Source of the DNA: Sporothrix humicola
Taxonomy: Eukaryota; Ascomycota; Sordariomycetes; Ophiostomatales; Ophiostomataceae
DNA: 64,000 nt
Reading direction: 5' to 3'
NCBI GenBank assembly: GCA_021396245.1
Contig: WNYE01000019.1
Coordinates: 248,001-312,000 of the forward strand
The translations under genes were made by a program, and so were the position numbers. Under the pieces are notes generated by a model. That model did not search any database, had not been told where the DNA came from, and saw nothing but the letters and a program-made list of their open reading frames with translations. Position 1 is the stretch's first letter; each line of letters opens with the position of its first letter. Shown here in pieces: positions 63,931-64,000 of the stretch.

Positions 63931-64000
63931 CTACATCTGAGACGGGGCGCGAGACCGACGGGACTGTCGAGAAGGACGAGACGACCGGGAAACCCGTGTG
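63931..64000 (-). CDS. Possible C-terminal fragment of an Arg/Ser-rich protein, cut by window
   Basis: On the minus strand one frame is open from the right edge to a stop at 63931 and reads TRVSRSSRPSRQSRRSRAPS followed by QM and stop. The Arg-Ser pattern resembles an RS-rich tail, but only 22 codons are visible and a competing frame is also open, so this is a weak call. Confidence 0.25.
   Translation of the reverse strand, partial: TRVSRSSRPSRQSRRSRAPSQM

Overview
The window is nuclear DNA of a filamentous ascomycete (Pezizomycotina, most likely a Sordariomycete; the sequence alone does not fix the genus). The evidence is: GC-rich coding sequence between AT- and pyrimidine-rich spacers; short GT-AG introns, mostly 50-75 bp, with CTNAC branch sites just before the acceptor; a complex I 51 kDa subunit (absent from budding yeasts); dynactin p27; a Kar5/Tht1 karyogamy protein; and an AusD-type methyltransferase. 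There are 22 protein genes with reasonable models (one cut by the left edge), one tRNA-Glu, one possible tRNA relic, and a possible gene end at the right edge. I rebuilt the spliced genes by checking splice sites and reading phase by hand.

Layout. 0-7.5 kb: lipin-type phosphatidate phosphatase (5' cut off), a secreted GH43 glycosidase, an AusD-like methyltransferase and a DOPA-dioxygenase family protein; this is the most accessory-looking stretch. 7.5-25 kb: a flavoprotein/WW-repeat fusion protein, dynactin p27, NADH dehydrogenase 51 kDa, PEX11 family, C3HC/Rsm1 zinc finger, MET22/HAL2 nucleotidase, mitochondrial uL6 and KAR5. 25-36 kb: two large poorly characterised proteins, one disordered with an AT-hook and an SQ/TQ cluster, the other a 1160-residue coiled coil. 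37-44.5 kb: PEX5, tRNA-Glu(CUC), a minisatellite-encoded repeat membrane protein and gamma-glutamyltransferase. 44.5-50 kb: a long spacer with a sharp pyrimidine-to-purine switch, then a conserved single-pass membrane protein. 50-64 kb: glycyl-tRNA synthetase, RAD51, NUP120/160, VPS26 and ribosomal protein uL6 (RPL9).

Most of the window is housekeeping and the genes do not form one pathway. Some share a cellular theme: PEX11 and PEX5 in peroxisomes, mitochondrial and cytosolic uL6 in translation, NUP120 and the C3HC protein at or near the nuclear pore. Several pairs are divergent and share 0.7-1 kb promoters (p27/nuo51, C3HC/MET22, uL6m/KAR5, membrane protein/GGT, VPS26/RPL9).

I saw no transposon, CRISPR array or large biosynthetic cluster. 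The most unusual items are the flavoprotein/WW-repeat fusion with a degraded decarboxylase active site, the SQ/TQ plus AT-hook protein, the membrane-anchored MET22 start, the likely dual-targeting glycyl-tRNA synthetase leader and the 645-bp intron in RPL9.
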